Shown piece by piece: positions 16,427 through 26,087 of a stretch of 64,000 nt of DNA. The stretch is taken from contig JABJJN010000072.1 in NCBI GenBank assembly GCA_018660835.1, positions 1 through 64,000 of the forward strand. Direction: 5' to 3'. The number at the start of each line of letters is the position of its first letter. The first letter of the stretch is position 1. Source of the stretch: Gemmatimonadota bacterium (GTDB lineage: Bacteria; Latescibacterota; UBA2968; UBA8231). The translations under genes were made by a program, and so were the position numbers. Under the pieces are notes generated by a model that saw nothing but the letters and a program-made list of their open reading frames with translations, ran no database searches and was not told where the DNA came from.

Positions 16427-17700
16427 CGCCGAGCCTCTTGTGCCGATTCTCCAGCGATACGCACCTGCATCCCGTGCGTCACCCCCTTCAGTTGCGAGAC
16501 GATCACACGCTCACCGTCAGCGAGAGACAGTCGGACAAGACCCTTGTCTCGACTTGTACGCACCACATCGGCATTGTGAATACGCAGCTGCCCTGCCGGT
16601 GTCACCGTCCACACTTGATCACTGGCATGAATTGCACCGCGTGGCAACTCGATCACGTTCTGTAGAACACGACCTCTGATCTCAATGTCGCAGAAGAGAC
16701 CAACCATCAGCGGCGCAGCGTCGTGTTTGTCACTTTCTTGAGCCCGTGCAGCACTCCCGGAAGCCTGTGTAGCACTCTGGGGAGACTGCAGAGCCGCTAC
16801 GCGACGATACGGATCGCTTACTTCGATGACGAGGTGTGCCATGCGACTACGCGGGTCCAACTCTCCCTCCGTGCGCACAACACGCCCTTGCCAGCGATGC
16901 TCGCGACCCGCATAGCGGGCGGTGATGGTAACTGGCGGGTGGGTTTCACTCTCCTCAGGATCCTGTGTGCCCACACTTGCAGGCGACTCGAGCGGGGAGG
17001 GCACATCTATCCAGGCCAGCTCCTCATCGGAGATCGGCACGAGAATCTCCGCCTTCTCGATGCTGTAGATCCGTGCAATGGCTCGTCCTATTCCTACATA
17101 CTGTCCTGCGTCAACGCTGGCTGTACGTACCCGACCATGAAATGGCGCACGGATCTGTGTGCGTTCGAGGCGAAGTTCACCTTCGCGCTGGCGCGCCTCA
17201 GACGCTCGCAGTGTCGCCTCCGCTGCACGTACCTGTGGTATACGCAAGACGAGAGGGTCAGCTTCCACACCCGGATGAACACGATCCCATTCGAGGCGAG
17301 CGATCTCTGCCTCGCCGTGTTCAAGCTGCAGCAGATAACGATTTCGCTCGACCTCGGCGCGCACCTGTTGGAGAGACAGTTCGTAGTCTTCCGGATCAAT
17401 GCGGGCCAGGAGCTCTCCGGCGGCGAAGAAACCACCGGATTCCAACTCAGGCGATATCCACTGCACAACACCAGTCACTTGCGACACCAGGTCGATTTCT
17501 CGATCCGGACGAACCGCTCCCTGTGCCCAAACGATGACCTGGTGCGTGCCAGCCTTGTCGTCCAGTGTCTGCACAAGGGGCCCCAGATCAACGCGGTCTA
17601 CACGTTGCGGCGCAGCTCGCATCGAACTGAGCAAGAAAAACAGGGCACCGCCACCGATTAGAATGGCGATGGGAAGTGTCGCTCGCAGCAGCCTACCCAT
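16423..17700 (-). CDS. RND periplasmic adaptor (membrane fusion protein)
   Basis: This 425-residue HlyD/AcrA-type protein bridges pump and outer-membrane factor. It has an N-terminal anchor ('LPIAILIGGGALFFLLSSM'), a lipoyl-like half 'QVTGVVQWISPELESGGFFAAGELLARID', a Gln/Glu-rich alpha-hairpin (about 125-210), then 'TQIRAPFHGRVRTASVDAGQYV' as the second lipoyl half, and beta-barrel domains. A low-complexity Ala/Ser/Gln insert lies near residue 320. It starts 17 bp after the TolC-type gene stop and overlaps the pump gene. Confidence 0.92.
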   Translation of the reverse strand: MGRLLRATLPIAILIGGGALFFLLSSMRAAPQRVDRVDLGPLVQTLDDKAGTHQVIVWAQGAVRPDREIDLVSQVTGVVQWISPELESGGFFAAGELLARIDPEDYELSLQQVRAEVERNRYLLQLEHGEAEIARLEWDRVHPGVEADPLVLRIPQVRAAEATLRASEARQREGELRLERTQIRAPFHGRVRTASVDAGQYVGIGRAIARIYSIEKAEILVPISDEELAWIDVPSPLESPASVGTQDPEESETHPPVTITARYAGREHRWQGRVVRTEGELDPRSRMAHLVIEVSDPYRRVAALQSPQSATQASGSAARAQESDKHDAAPLMVGLFCDIEIRGRVLQNVIELPRGAIHASDQVWTVTPAGQLRIHNADVVRTSRDKGLVRLSLADGERVIVSQLKGVTHGMQVRIAGESAQEARR

Positions 17701-17717
17701 GGTTAGGTCTCACAAGA

Positions 17718-19175
17718 TCAAATCGATGAGGAGGATTTCGGCACGGCAAAACCGCCGCCCAGTGCGACATACAGATCGATGCGTGCATCGAGACGTTGGC
17801 GTCGGATATTGAGTAGCTGACTGCGCGCCTCAAAAGCGCGCCGCTGAGACTCCAATAGCGCGATGTAGTCGCTCAGACCACGGGCATACCGCTCGCCTGC
17901 GAGACGCTCTGCGGCTGCAGCCTCTTTGACAGCGACCTGCATCGCGATCTGTTGTTCGCCTAAGGCCACCTCTTGTGACAAGGCGTCCTCTACCTCAGCG
18001 AAAGCACGCAAAGCGACGGCTGCATATTCGGCTCGTGCCACATCAGCGCTGGAGCTTGCCAACTCAACCTGAGCACGTAGACGGCCACCCTGAAGCAGAG
18101 GTTGGGAGATATTCGTCACCAGATTCCACACACTGTAGTCACCGTCCAGCAGATCGCTGAGGGCTGCGCTTGAACGACCTCCAGATGCGGTTAAACTGAT
18201 TCTTGGCAACAAGGAACGTCGGGCCTCGTCGATGCGCAGTTCGGCCGCCGTTAGTCGTCGCTCTCCCGCAGCCAGATCAGGACGTCGCTGGATCAGCTCT
18301 GCAGGAAGCCCTACCGGCACAGACCCAGCGATCTGTGGTAGCGCCCGGTCGGCGCTGAAGGTAGCGGCGGGATATCGTCCGAGCAGGATCTCCAATTGTC
18401 GCGTGCTGCCATCGAGCTGAGCCCGACGGAACGCCGCCGCCGCCCGCGCGCTGGCAGCACTGGAACGCGCCAGCCGAAGATCGAGGGACGTCCGGAGTCC
18501 ACGGTTGTAGCGATCCTCGATCTGCTGGGCGGAGCGCTCCTGACTGGTCACCGTTGACGTCGCCAGATCGAGCTGGTGTTGTGCTTCAATGACAGCGAAA
18601 TAGAGATGTGCGATCTGAGCGGCCACAGACAGATACGCCCCGGCCAGGTCCGCCTGCGCCGCCCCCACATCGGCCAGGGCCGCTGCGTGGCCGGCTCGCA
18701 AACGCCCCCACAGATCGACTTCCCAGGAGACGAGCAAGTTTGCAGCGACCCCTGTCGTTGTTGATGCGACGACCCCACCGCCGGCGGGACCAATGGGAAA
18801 CCCGATAAAATTTCGACGTGAACGGCTGCCGTCTGCACTCACCGCCACTTGCGGTTGCGAGGCGGCGCCCACGATCCGTGCCTGGGCGACGACCATGTCT
18901 ATTCGATGCGTCGCCGCCGCCAGATCATGATTCCCCGTCAGACCCTCTTCGATGAGTCTGGCCAGGGTAGAATCCCCCAGATCCTGCCACCACGAGGAGA
19001 CGGCCAAGGAATCGTCCGACGTCGTGTCGGCCAGGGCCGTTGTGGTCGAGGTGGTCTCCTGCGCCGTCCAGGCGACAGGCGTCGCAATGTCGATCTGAGG
19101 GTGTTGCGTCACGGGCACTGCCGCACAGCCAGCCAGTATCGCGGCGATCAGACAGAGGCAAGCTCGCATGGTCAT
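17718..19175 (-). CDS. NodT/OprM-type outer-membrane efflux lipoprotein
   Basis: This TolC-superfamily channel has 485 residues. The signal 'MRACLCLIAAILAGCAAV' ends in a lipobox (LAGC), so the mature protein is acylated like OprM. Two outer-membrane-efflux repeats follow, including 'LVSWEVDLWGRLRAGHAAALADV', 'RPDLAAGERRLTAAELRIDEARRSLLPRISLTASGG' and 'LAGERYARGLSDYIALLESQRR'. ATG 19175 or 19169 could be used. It lies only 8 bp after the PmoA-like gene, so the efflux system may be transcribed with that gene. Confidence 0.93.
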   Translation of the reverse strand: MTMRACLCLIAAILAGCAAVPVTQHPQIDIATPVAWTAQETTSTTTALADTTSDDSLAVSSWWQDLGDSTLARLIEEGLTGNHDLAAATHRIDMVVAQARIVGAASQPQVAVSADGSRSRRNFIGFPIGPAGGGVVASTTTGVAANLLVSWEVDLWGRLRAGHAAALADVGAAQADLAGAYLSVAAQIAHLYFAVIEAQHQLDLATSTVTSQERSAQQIEDRYNRGLRTSLDLRLARSSAASARAAAAFRRAQLDGSTRQLEILLGRYPAATFSADRALPQIAGSVPVGLPAELIQRRPDLAAGERRLTAAELRIDEARRSLLPRISLTASGGRSSAALSDLLDGDYSVWNLVTNISQPLLQGGRLRAQVELASSSADVARAEYAAVALRAFAEVEDALSQEVALGEQQIAMQVAVKEAAAAERLAGERYARGLSDYIALLESQRRAFEARSQLLNIRRQRLDARIDLYVALGGGFAVPKSSSSI

Positions 19176-19183
19176 TCGTTTAT

Positions 19184-20068
19184 TCAGGGTGCGGCGAAAC
19201 GATCGTACTCAGCCTGAAGGGCAGACTGATCCAATGGGTCATCTGTGATGACCAGACCATAGCGCAATTCCAGGGTCTCTCCCACACCTGTTGTCAGATC
19301 TCCGGGGGCCAGCAATGCAGGTCCGAGTAGATTGGCCCGACAGAACCAGGGTGACGGATGACGCGGATTGCTGGGATGGTCGAACATCGCCACCATACCA
19401 CCGTCGGCGCCATCAGCGGCGACCCATTGCGCCGTCTCTCCCATGATCTGCTCGTGTCCGGCTCGCCCTTCACTGTCGCGTGCCCTGGACTCACGATCGG
19501 GGTGTTCTGTCCCGCCGAAACCAGGCCCCATGCGCAGGACCAGACCGCTGTAGTGGGCGGGCGCTCGTGTGGCGCCAAGGGTGAGTTCGCCATCTATGGG
19601 ATTGATTCTGGTCAAGACATTCCAGCGGTGCCCGCCATCAAAGGGCTCGATCTCCCATACACGCTGCTCTTTGGCGAAGATGCGATCATCCGCGTCGAGC
19701 CAACTCAGTTCATGGTCGATACGAATTCCACCTTCGTCGGTAGTGGCCAGGTGATTGAAGTGATCATGGCGTTGTACACCGTGCGTTTCGACCCGTTCAT
19801 ACTTGCCCGTCTCAGGGGTAAACCAAGCACCACCCCAGAGATTCGATCCGTTCGCGTGAACCCATCCGAAGAACAGTCCCGTGTGCCACAGATGGTCCCA
19901 TGGACGATACTCAGCCAGTTGTAGACCCGCAGGAGTGTAAATGGGTGCGAAGGAGGGTTTCGGAGATTCCCAGCGTGCCACGTCATCTGCAACACGGTAC
20001 AAAGCAACGGGGCGATCACCGTCCATGACGTCGGCACCCAGTGGACTGGCGCGTACGATCAATGGCAT
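19184..20068 (-). CDS. PmoA-family (DUF6807) protein
   Basis: The 294-residue protein has 'EYRPWDHLWHTGLFFGWVHANGSNLWGG', the hallmark of the family named after an original 'methane oxygenase PmoA' annotation. It is not a subunit of particulate methane monooxygenase: it is soluble, probably a beta-sandwich, and lacks the membrane helices of true PmoA. Relatives often sit in carbohydrate catabolic loci, and the biochemical function is not established to my knowledge. A 12-bp direct duplication (TTTCTTCACAGG twice, 20086-20109) lies between it and the upstream decarboxylase gene. No signal peptide is evident. Confidence 0.8.
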   Translation of the reverse strand: MPLIVRASPLGADVMDGDRPVALYRVADDVARWESPKPSFAPIYTPAGLQLAEYRPWDHLWHTGLFFGWVHANGSNLWGGAWFTPETGKYERVETHGVQRHDHFNHLATTDEGGIRIDHELSWLDADDRIFAKEQRVWEIEPFDGGHRWNVLTRINPIDGELTLGATRAPAHYSGLVLRMGPGFGGTEHPDRESRARDSEGRAGHEQIMGETAQWVAADGADGGMVAMFDHPSNPRHPSPWFCRANLLGPALLAPGDLTTGVGETLELRYGLVITDDPLDQSALQAEYDRFAAP

Positions 20069-20114
20069 CGGTCGATCCTTGCAGATTTCTTCACAGGTTT
20101 CTTCACAGGGTTCC

Positions 20115-21047
<933 letters not shown>

Positions 21048-21126
21048 TGAATGTTATCCCTTGTCCAACCTGGTCTGGTAAGTTTCAGGCCCTTTCGTGT
21101 TCTCAATGCCGGGCCCCTCATCACGT

Positions 21127-22236
21127 TTAGCGGCGCACAATCCCATTGCGCAAGACGTCAACGAGTCTATCACTCGCTTTTCCATCCCACAATTCGGGAA
21201 TTCGCCCCGCTTTCCCTCCGTGCTCGAGAATATCGGTCGCCGTCGTCACAATGTCCGCAGGGGTCGTGCCCACAAGCGTGTTGGTGCCCTCATCGATGGT
21301 GACGCGGCGCTCCGTGTTGGGTCGCAGGGTCATGCAAGGCACTCCCAGGGCAGTCGTCTCCTCCTGGATCCCACCTGAATCGACCAGGACCACACGAGCT
21401 GCCGCTTGCAACGCAAGCATATCGATGTAGCCGAGAGGATTGCAGAGTGTGACGCCCGGTGCGGACGCCAGTTTCTGCGTAAACCCAAACGAATCCAGGC
21501 GTTGCCGAGTTCGCGGATGCACGGGAAAAACCAACTCGATTTGTGCCGCGATCTCGAGCAGGGCCGACAGAATACCGTCGAGGGTCTGCGCGTCGTCGAC
21601 ATTGGACGGTCTATGCAGAGTCACCAGGCCGAACTCGCCCGCCGTTACACCATGACGCGCCAGCGCATCACTGGCCTGCGCTTTTGGCAGGAACTGACGC
21701 AATGTATCGATCATGACGTTGCCAATCCGGAAGATGCAACGCGATGGCACTTGCTCAGCCTGCAGATGCTGGTCCGCTTCCGCACAGTGGGTGAAGAGCA
21801 TATCTGCTACGGCATCCACGGCAACCCGGTTGATTTCCTCCGGCATCGTCCGATCGCCACTGCGCAAACCTGCCTCCACATGGCCCACAGGAATCTGTCG
21901 GGTCGCGGCAGACAGACTGCATGCGACTGTGCTGGAGACGTCACCAACGACGAGCACCAGATCCGGCTCTTCATCGACCAACACAGGGTCGAATTTGTCC
22001 ATGATGTCCGCCAGCTGCCGTACTGGACCGGCATCGGCTCGGGCCTGCAGATGGTATTGGGGTGGTCCCAACTCGAGTTCTTCAAAAAAGATCTCTGACA
22101 GCTGATAGTCGTAGTGTTGGCCCGTGTGCACGACAACGGGTGGTGCGAATAGGTCGGGTGATCGGCGCAATGCGGCGGCGATCGGTGCAATCTTGGGGAA
22201 ATTGGGGCGTGCTCCGGCGACGAGCAGAACCTTCAC
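21127..22236 (-). CDS. wecB: UDP-N-acetylglucosamine 2-epimerase (non-hydrolysing)
   Basis: This 369-residue enzyme interconverts UDP-GlcNAc and UDP-ManNAc for surface glycans. Landmarks are 'VAGARPNFPKIAPI' at the N-terminus (MK is usual where PK is seen), 'VVHTGQHYDYQLSEIFFEEL', 'VVGDVSSTVACSLSA', 'GHVEAGLRSGDRTMPEEINR', 'TLHRPSNVDD' and 'LVDSGGIQEET'. The GTG start has no obvious Shine-Dalgarno. Two tandem TGAT-N4-ATCA elements lie just upstream. No wecC homologue is adjacent, although the ugd family is related to WecC. Confidence 0.93.
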   Translation of the reverse strand: MKVLLVAGARPNFPKIAPIAAALRRSPDLFAPPVVVHTGQHYDYQLSEIFFEELELGPPQYHLQARADAGPVRQLADIMDKFDPVLVDEEPDLVLVVGDVSSTVACSLSAATRQIPVGHVEAGLRSGDRTMPEEINRVAVDAVADMLFTHCAEADQHLQAEQVPSRCIFRIGNVMIDTLRQFLPKAQASDALARHGVTAGEFGLVTLHRPSNVDDAQTLDGILSALLEIAAQIELVFPVHPRTRQRLDSFGFTQKLASAPGVTLCNPLGYIDMLALQAAARVVLVDSGGIQEETTALGVPCMTLRPNTERRVTIDEGTNTLVGTTPADIVTTATDILEHGGKAGRIPELWDGKASDRLVDVLRNGIVRR

Positions 22237-22242
22237 GAGTAG

Positions 22243-22277
22243 CTGATTTCGATCACAGAGTGATTTCGATCACGGAG
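22243..22277. promoter_or_regulatory. Two tandem 17-bp elements with FNR-like TGAT-N4-ATCA cores
   Basis: The sequence TGATTTCGATCAC occurs twice in direct orientation 17 bp apart. Each copy contains TGAT-TTCG-ATCA, and the second is a perfect GTGAT/ATCAC palindrome. The core resembles the FNR/DNR box TTGAT-N4-ATCAA, differing at the outermost bases. The pair ends 7 bp upstream of the wecB GTG. It could be an operator for wecB or for the region divergent to dnaE, or it could simply be a short duplication. Confidence 0.4.
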
Positions 22278-22399
22278 GGCGTGGGTTTCGACGCGAGGAT
22301 GGAGACAACCAATGGCAGATTTATGAAGATACAGGGGGCGCAGGCGCGGTGCCAACCATGGCCATCAAATGATTGAATTTGCCATTGATGACCGTACCG

Positions 22400-22428
22400 T
22401 TGACGCTCCCGACAGCCGATCATACGTT
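22400..22428 (+). promoter_or_regulatory. Candidate dnaE promoter
   Basis: TTGACG (22400-22405) and TACGTT (22423-22428) are separated by 17 bp. Transcription would begin near 22435 and leave a leader of about 140 nt before the dnaE ATG. The -10 is imperfect. Confidence 0.5.
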
Positions 22429-22433
22429 AGCCG

Positions 22434-22479
22434 CAGGTGACCGGATGATCCCTATGAGCACGTCACCTGGCCTGAGGCC
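22434..22479 (+). promoter_or_regulatory. Hairpin at the predicted 5' end of the dnaE leader
   Basis: CAGGTGAC (22434-22441) pairs perfectly with GTCACCTG (22462-22469) across a 20-nt loop. It is followed directly by a small GGCC-TGA-GGCC hairpin. Both lie at the predicted start of the dnaE transcript. They could stabilise the mRNA or act as a protein-binding site; no known RNA family was recognised. Confidence 0.4.
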
Positions 22480-22573
22480 GGCACCGTAGCGCCCTGGGTC
22501 GCCCCACTGGCGCGTAAATCTTCCACATCCTTCTACCCACCGCTGCTTGCACAGCCTGCTTGAGGCCGCTCTA

Positions 22574-25500
22574 ATGGCAACGTCCGAATTCGTTCATTTG
22601 CACGGTCATAGCGAATACTCGCTTCTTGACGGTGCCTGCCATATCAACGCCATGGCACCCGCTGCCGCCGAGCAGGGCATGTCTGCCCTGGCCGTTACCG
22701 ATCACGGCAATCTGTTTGGCGCCATCTCCCATTACCGGGCCTGCCACGATGCGGGTGTCAAGCCGATTCTTGGCTGCGAGACCTACGTATCGATCGGGAG
22801 TCGGCACGAGCGCAAGGGTGCCCGCGGACTGACGCACGGATCGAACCACCTGGTTCTGTTGGCCAAGAATCATCAGGGGTGGAAGAATCTGATCAAGCTC
22901 GTATCGAAGGGTTATACGGAGGGTTTCTACTATAACCCCCGCATCGACAAGGAGCTTTTACGAGAGTACTCGGAGGGACTCGTTTGCCTCTCAGCATGTG
23001 TCAGCGGCGAAGTTGCCCATCTGATCCGGGAAGAGGGTCTCGACAGCGCGGAAACAGCGGCGCGCGAGTTCATGGACATCTTCGGCGATGACTATTACCT
23101 CGAAATCCAGCGACATGGCATCGACATCGAGGCAAAGGTCAATGACGGGCTGCTCAAGCTGCATGACCGACTCGACGTGCCCTTGGTAGCGACGAATGAC
23201 TTCCATTTTCTGGGGGCTGATGATCACTCTGCACACGACGCACTGGTGTGCATCCAGACGGGCAAGATGATCGCTGACACACAGCGAATGTGTTACCCGG
23301 CAGGCCTCTATATGAAGAGTCCCGCCGAAATGCAGAAGTTGTTCGCCGACTTGCCCCAGGCGATCGAGAACACCGTTGCCATCGCCGAGAAGTGCAATGT
23401 TGAACTCCAGTTTGGCGATCTGATCTTGCCGGAATTCACGATTCCGGATGAGTTCGAGCATGCCTACGACTATCTGACACATCTGGCCCACGACGGTCTC
23501 AAACGACGCTACGACCGAACGGATGATGCCCTGCGTGATCGTGTCGACTACGAACTCGGCATCATCAAGCAGATGGGCTTCGTCGACTATTTCCTCATTG
23601 TCTGGGATTACGTCCACTACGCCCACAGTATTGGCATGACCGTCGGCCCTGGCCGTGGCTCGGGCGCCGGCTCTCTCGTCGCCTACAGCCTTGGGATCAC
23701 CAATACGGATCCGATCAAGCACTCACTGTTGTTCGAGCGCTTCCTGAATCCGGAACGTGTGAGTCCTCCCGATTTCGATATCGATTTCGCCGATCGCGAG
23801 AAGCTCGTGCAGTATGTGGTCGAGAAGTATGGCGAGAGCAATGTCTGCCAGATCATCACATTCGGAACCATGGGTGCCAAAGCCGTCCTGCGTGACGTCG
23901 GGCGAGTCCTGGGGATGGGATTTGGTGACGTGGATGCCATCGCCAAACTCGTCCCAAATGAGCTGAAGATTACCCTCGACAGTGCCATCGAAAAAACGCC
24001 TGAGCTCAAGATGATGGCTCAGGGCAAAGGTGATGCTCAGCAGCAACAGTTACTGACCCATGCGCTCAAATTGGAAGGTTTGGCGCGCCACGCATCCATC
24101 CACGCAGCGGGCGTGATCATCGCACCCAGTGATGTGTCAGACTACATGCCCCTCTACAGGGCACCGAAGGACGGCAAGATTACGACACAGTGGGACGGGC
24201 CCACATGTGAAGATTTTGGCTTCCTCAAGATGGACTTTCTCGGCCTCAACGAGCTCAACCTGATGGACGAAGCGGTTCGTCTGATTCGGCTGCAACAACC
24301 CGAATTCGACATCGATGCGCTTCCCTGGGATGACGGTCCGACATATGACTTGTTCGGTCGCGGTGAAACCGTCGGCGTCTTTCAGTTCGAGTCGGCGGGC
24401 ATGCGTGAGTACCTGTCGCAGCTGAAACCGGACAAGATTGCCGATATCATCGCCATGAATGCACTCTATCGGCCTGGGCCGATGGACAAGATCCCTGACT
24501 ACATCGCGCGCAAACAGGGCCGCCAGGAGGTCGTTTACCTCCATCCTGATCTGGAAGAAATCCTCGCCGAAACCTACGGTGTCATCGTCTACCAGGAGCA
24601 GGTTCTGCAGATTGCACAGAAGATGGCCGGCTTCACGCTCGGTGGCGCAGATATTCTGCGTCGGGCGATGGGAAAGAAGAAGGCCGAAGAAATGGCCAAG
24701 CAGAAGAAGGCCTTCATCGACGGCTGTCGCGCCCGCGACGTTGACAAGTCAGTTGCAGAGACGCTCTTCGCCGAAATCGATGTCTTCTCCGGGTACGGCT
24801 TCAACAAGTGTCACGCTGCACCCTACGCCGAACTGGCCTACAAGAACGCTTATCTGAAAGCGAACTGGCCTGGCGAATACATGGCGGCGAGTATGACCAC
24901 GTCGATCGGTGACTCAGACAAGGTCACCGTCTTGCTGGACGAGTGTCGGCGCATGGAGATTCCCGTGCTGCCACCCAATGTGAATGAGAGTGCCCCAAAC
25001 TTTACACCGACGCCCGATGGCGTTCGCTTTGGCCTGGCAGCGATCAAGAATGTCGGCCAAGGAGCGGCCCAATCGATTGTCGATGGTCGCGTCCAGGATG
25101 GTCCCTACGAAGACTTGTTCAAGTTCTGTGAACGCCTGGATCTGCGTGCGGTGAACCGGCGTGTCGTGGAATCACTGACCGCCGCGGGGGGACTCGACGA
25201 GTTTGGCGGTGGTCATCGAGCGCAGATGCTGGAGGTCCTCGACCTGGCATTGCGTCATGCACAAACAGTGCAGGAAGAGCGCGGACGAGGTCAATTCAGT
25301 CTCTTCGGCGGCGACTCTTCAGCCCCGGAAATCGAACAGCAACTGACATTTCCGCAGGTCGAACCCTGGACAGAAACCGAGCAATTGGCCTACGAACGCG
25401 ATCTGCTCGGCTTCTATGTCACGTCTCACCCTTTGAGCCGTTTCGAACGGGACCTGAGAATGTTTGCGACTCCCCTGTCCGAAGCCTCGTCAGGCAACGA

Positions 25501-26038
25501 TGGTGAGGCCATACGGGTTGGCGGCCTGATTACTCGCATCAGCACATCCAGCGATCGGCGCGGCAATACGATTGCCTTTGTGACCATCGAAGATCTCAAA
25601 GGCACGACGGACATTGTGTTTTTTGCTGATGCCTATGAGGCCAGTCGGGATCTGCTTGTGAATGACCGAGTGATACTGGTTGAAGGGCGCCTGAATGAGC
25701 GCAAGGGCATGATGAGTATCCTCGTCGACACGGCGATCGGACTGGAAGAGGCACGCGAGCGACTGACTCGGGCTGTCAATGTGGCGCTGCCAGCCAATCA
25801 CATGTGTGAGGAACTGCTGAGCGATCTGCGCTCGGTGTGTCAGCAATTTACTGGTCGTTGCGACCTTGTGATCCATCTACAAGGCGTCGACGAGATGGAG
25901 CGAGATACATTAATCCGGTCGCGCAGTATACGCGTCAATCCCTGTGACGAGTTGCTTTCCAGTGTGGATGCCCTCGACGGATCACCGGAGACATGGCTCA
26001 CAGCTGTACCGCCTCATGCAAGACTTGCACGGGCATGA
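22574..26038 (+). CDS. dnaE: DNA polymerase III alpha subunit
   Basis: This is the replicative polymerase catalytic subunit, 1154 residues from ATG 22574. The N-terminal PHP domain keeps its histidines ('FVHLHGHSEYSLLDGA', 'AVTDHGNLFGA'). The polymerase core includes 'GPGRGSGAGSLVAYSLGIT' and the catalytic 'PPDFDIDFAD'. 'RPGPMDKIPDYIARK' and 'YQEQVLQIAQKMAGFTLGGADILRRAMGKK' complete the palm and fingers. The C-terminal region has helix-hairpin-helix and OB-fold segments ('IRVGGLITRISTSSDRRGNTIAFVTIED'). The 27-bp extension in the track ORF is not supported. The length matches DnaE1. Confidence 0.96.
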   Translation: MATSEFVHLHGHSEYSLLDGACHINAMAPAAAEQGMSALAVTDHGNLFGAISHYRACHDAGVKPILGCETYVSIGSRHERKGARGLTHGSNHLVLLAKNHQGWKNLIKLVSKGYTEGFYYNPRIDKELLREYSEGLVCLSACVSGEVAHLIREEGLDSAETAAREFMDIFGDDYYLEIQRHGIDIEAKVNDGLLKLHDRLDVPLVATNDFHFLGADDHSAHDALVCIQTGKMIADTQRMCYPAGLYMKSPAEMQKLFADLPQAIENTVAIAEKCNVELQFGDLILPEFTIPDEFEHAYDYLTHLAHDGLKRRYDRTDDALRDRVDYELGIIKQMGFVDYFLIVWDYVHYAHSIGMTVGPGRGSGAGSLVAYSLGITNTDPIKHSLLFERFLNPERVSPPDFDIDFADREKLVQYVVEKYGESNVCQIITFGTMGAKAVLRDVGRVLGMGFGDVDAIAKLVPNELKITLDSAIEKTPELKMMAQGKGDAQQQQLLTHALKLEGLARHASIHAAGVIIAPSDVSDYMPLYRAPKDGKITTQWDGPTCEDFGFLKMDFLGLNELNLMDEAVRLIRLQQPEFDIDALPWDDGPTYDLFGRGETVGVFQFESAGMREYLSQLKPDKIADIIAMNALYRPGPMDKIPDYIARKQGRQEVVYLHPDLEEILAETYGVIVYQEQVLQIAQKMAGFTLGGADILRRAMGKKKAEEMAKQKKAFIDGCRARDVDKSVAETLFAEIDVFSGYGFNKCHAAPYAELAYKNAYLKANWPGEYMAASMTTSIGDSDKVTVLLDECRRMEIPVLPPNVNESAPNFTPTPDGVRFGLAAIKNVGQGAAQSIVDGRVQDGPYEDLFKFCERLDLRAVNRRVVESLTAAGGLDEFGGGHRAQMLEVLDLALRHAQTVQEERGRGQFSLFGGDSSAPEIEQQLTFPQVEPWTETEQLAYERDLLGFYVTSHPLSRFERDLRMFATPLSEASSGNDGEAIRVGGLITRISTSSDRRGNTIAFVTIEDLKGTTDIVFFADAYEASRDLLVNDRVILVEGRLNERKGMMSILVDTAIGLEEARERLTRAVNVALPANHMCEELLSDLRSVCQQFTGRCDLVIHLQGVDEMERDTLIRSRSIRVNPCDELLSSVDALDGSPETWLTAVPPHARLARA

Positions 26039-26050
26039 TCTCCAAGCCCA

Positions 26051-26078
26051 CTGACAAGCCACGGCGCATTCCTATATT
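26051..26078 (+). promoter_or_regulatory. Promoter-like pair immediately before the tlpA-like gene
   Basis: CTGACA (26051-26056), a 16-bp spacer and TATATT (26073-26078) make a plausible sigma70-type promoter. The expected start, about 7 nt after the -10, falls at the GTGATG that opens the gene. The mRNA may therefore be leaderless, in line with the absence of a Shine-Dalgarno. Confidence 0.45.
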
Positions 26079-26087
26079 CCAGACGTG

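Larger units (their letters stand above)
22237..22573. other. Intergenic region between wecB and dnaE
   Basis: This is the only stretch longer than 300 bp without a gene. It holds the tandem TGAT-N4-ATCA elements (22243-22277), a promoter-like pair (22400-22428) and a hairpin leader (22434-22469), which are described separately. I see no open reading frame with coding character, no tRNA and no recognisable riboswitch in the remaining sequence. Confidence 0.6.

Noticed and set aside
16723-17661. Plus-strand ORF (312 aa) opposite the efflux adaptor
   Set aside because: It is antisense to an intact adaptor with clear lipoyl and hairpin domains, and has no supporting signals.
19184-20068. Methane monooxygenase subunit (from the name PmoA)
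   Set aside because: The protein is soluble and belongs to the DUF6807 family; it lacks the membrane helices of true PmoA and no pmoB or pmoC is nearby.
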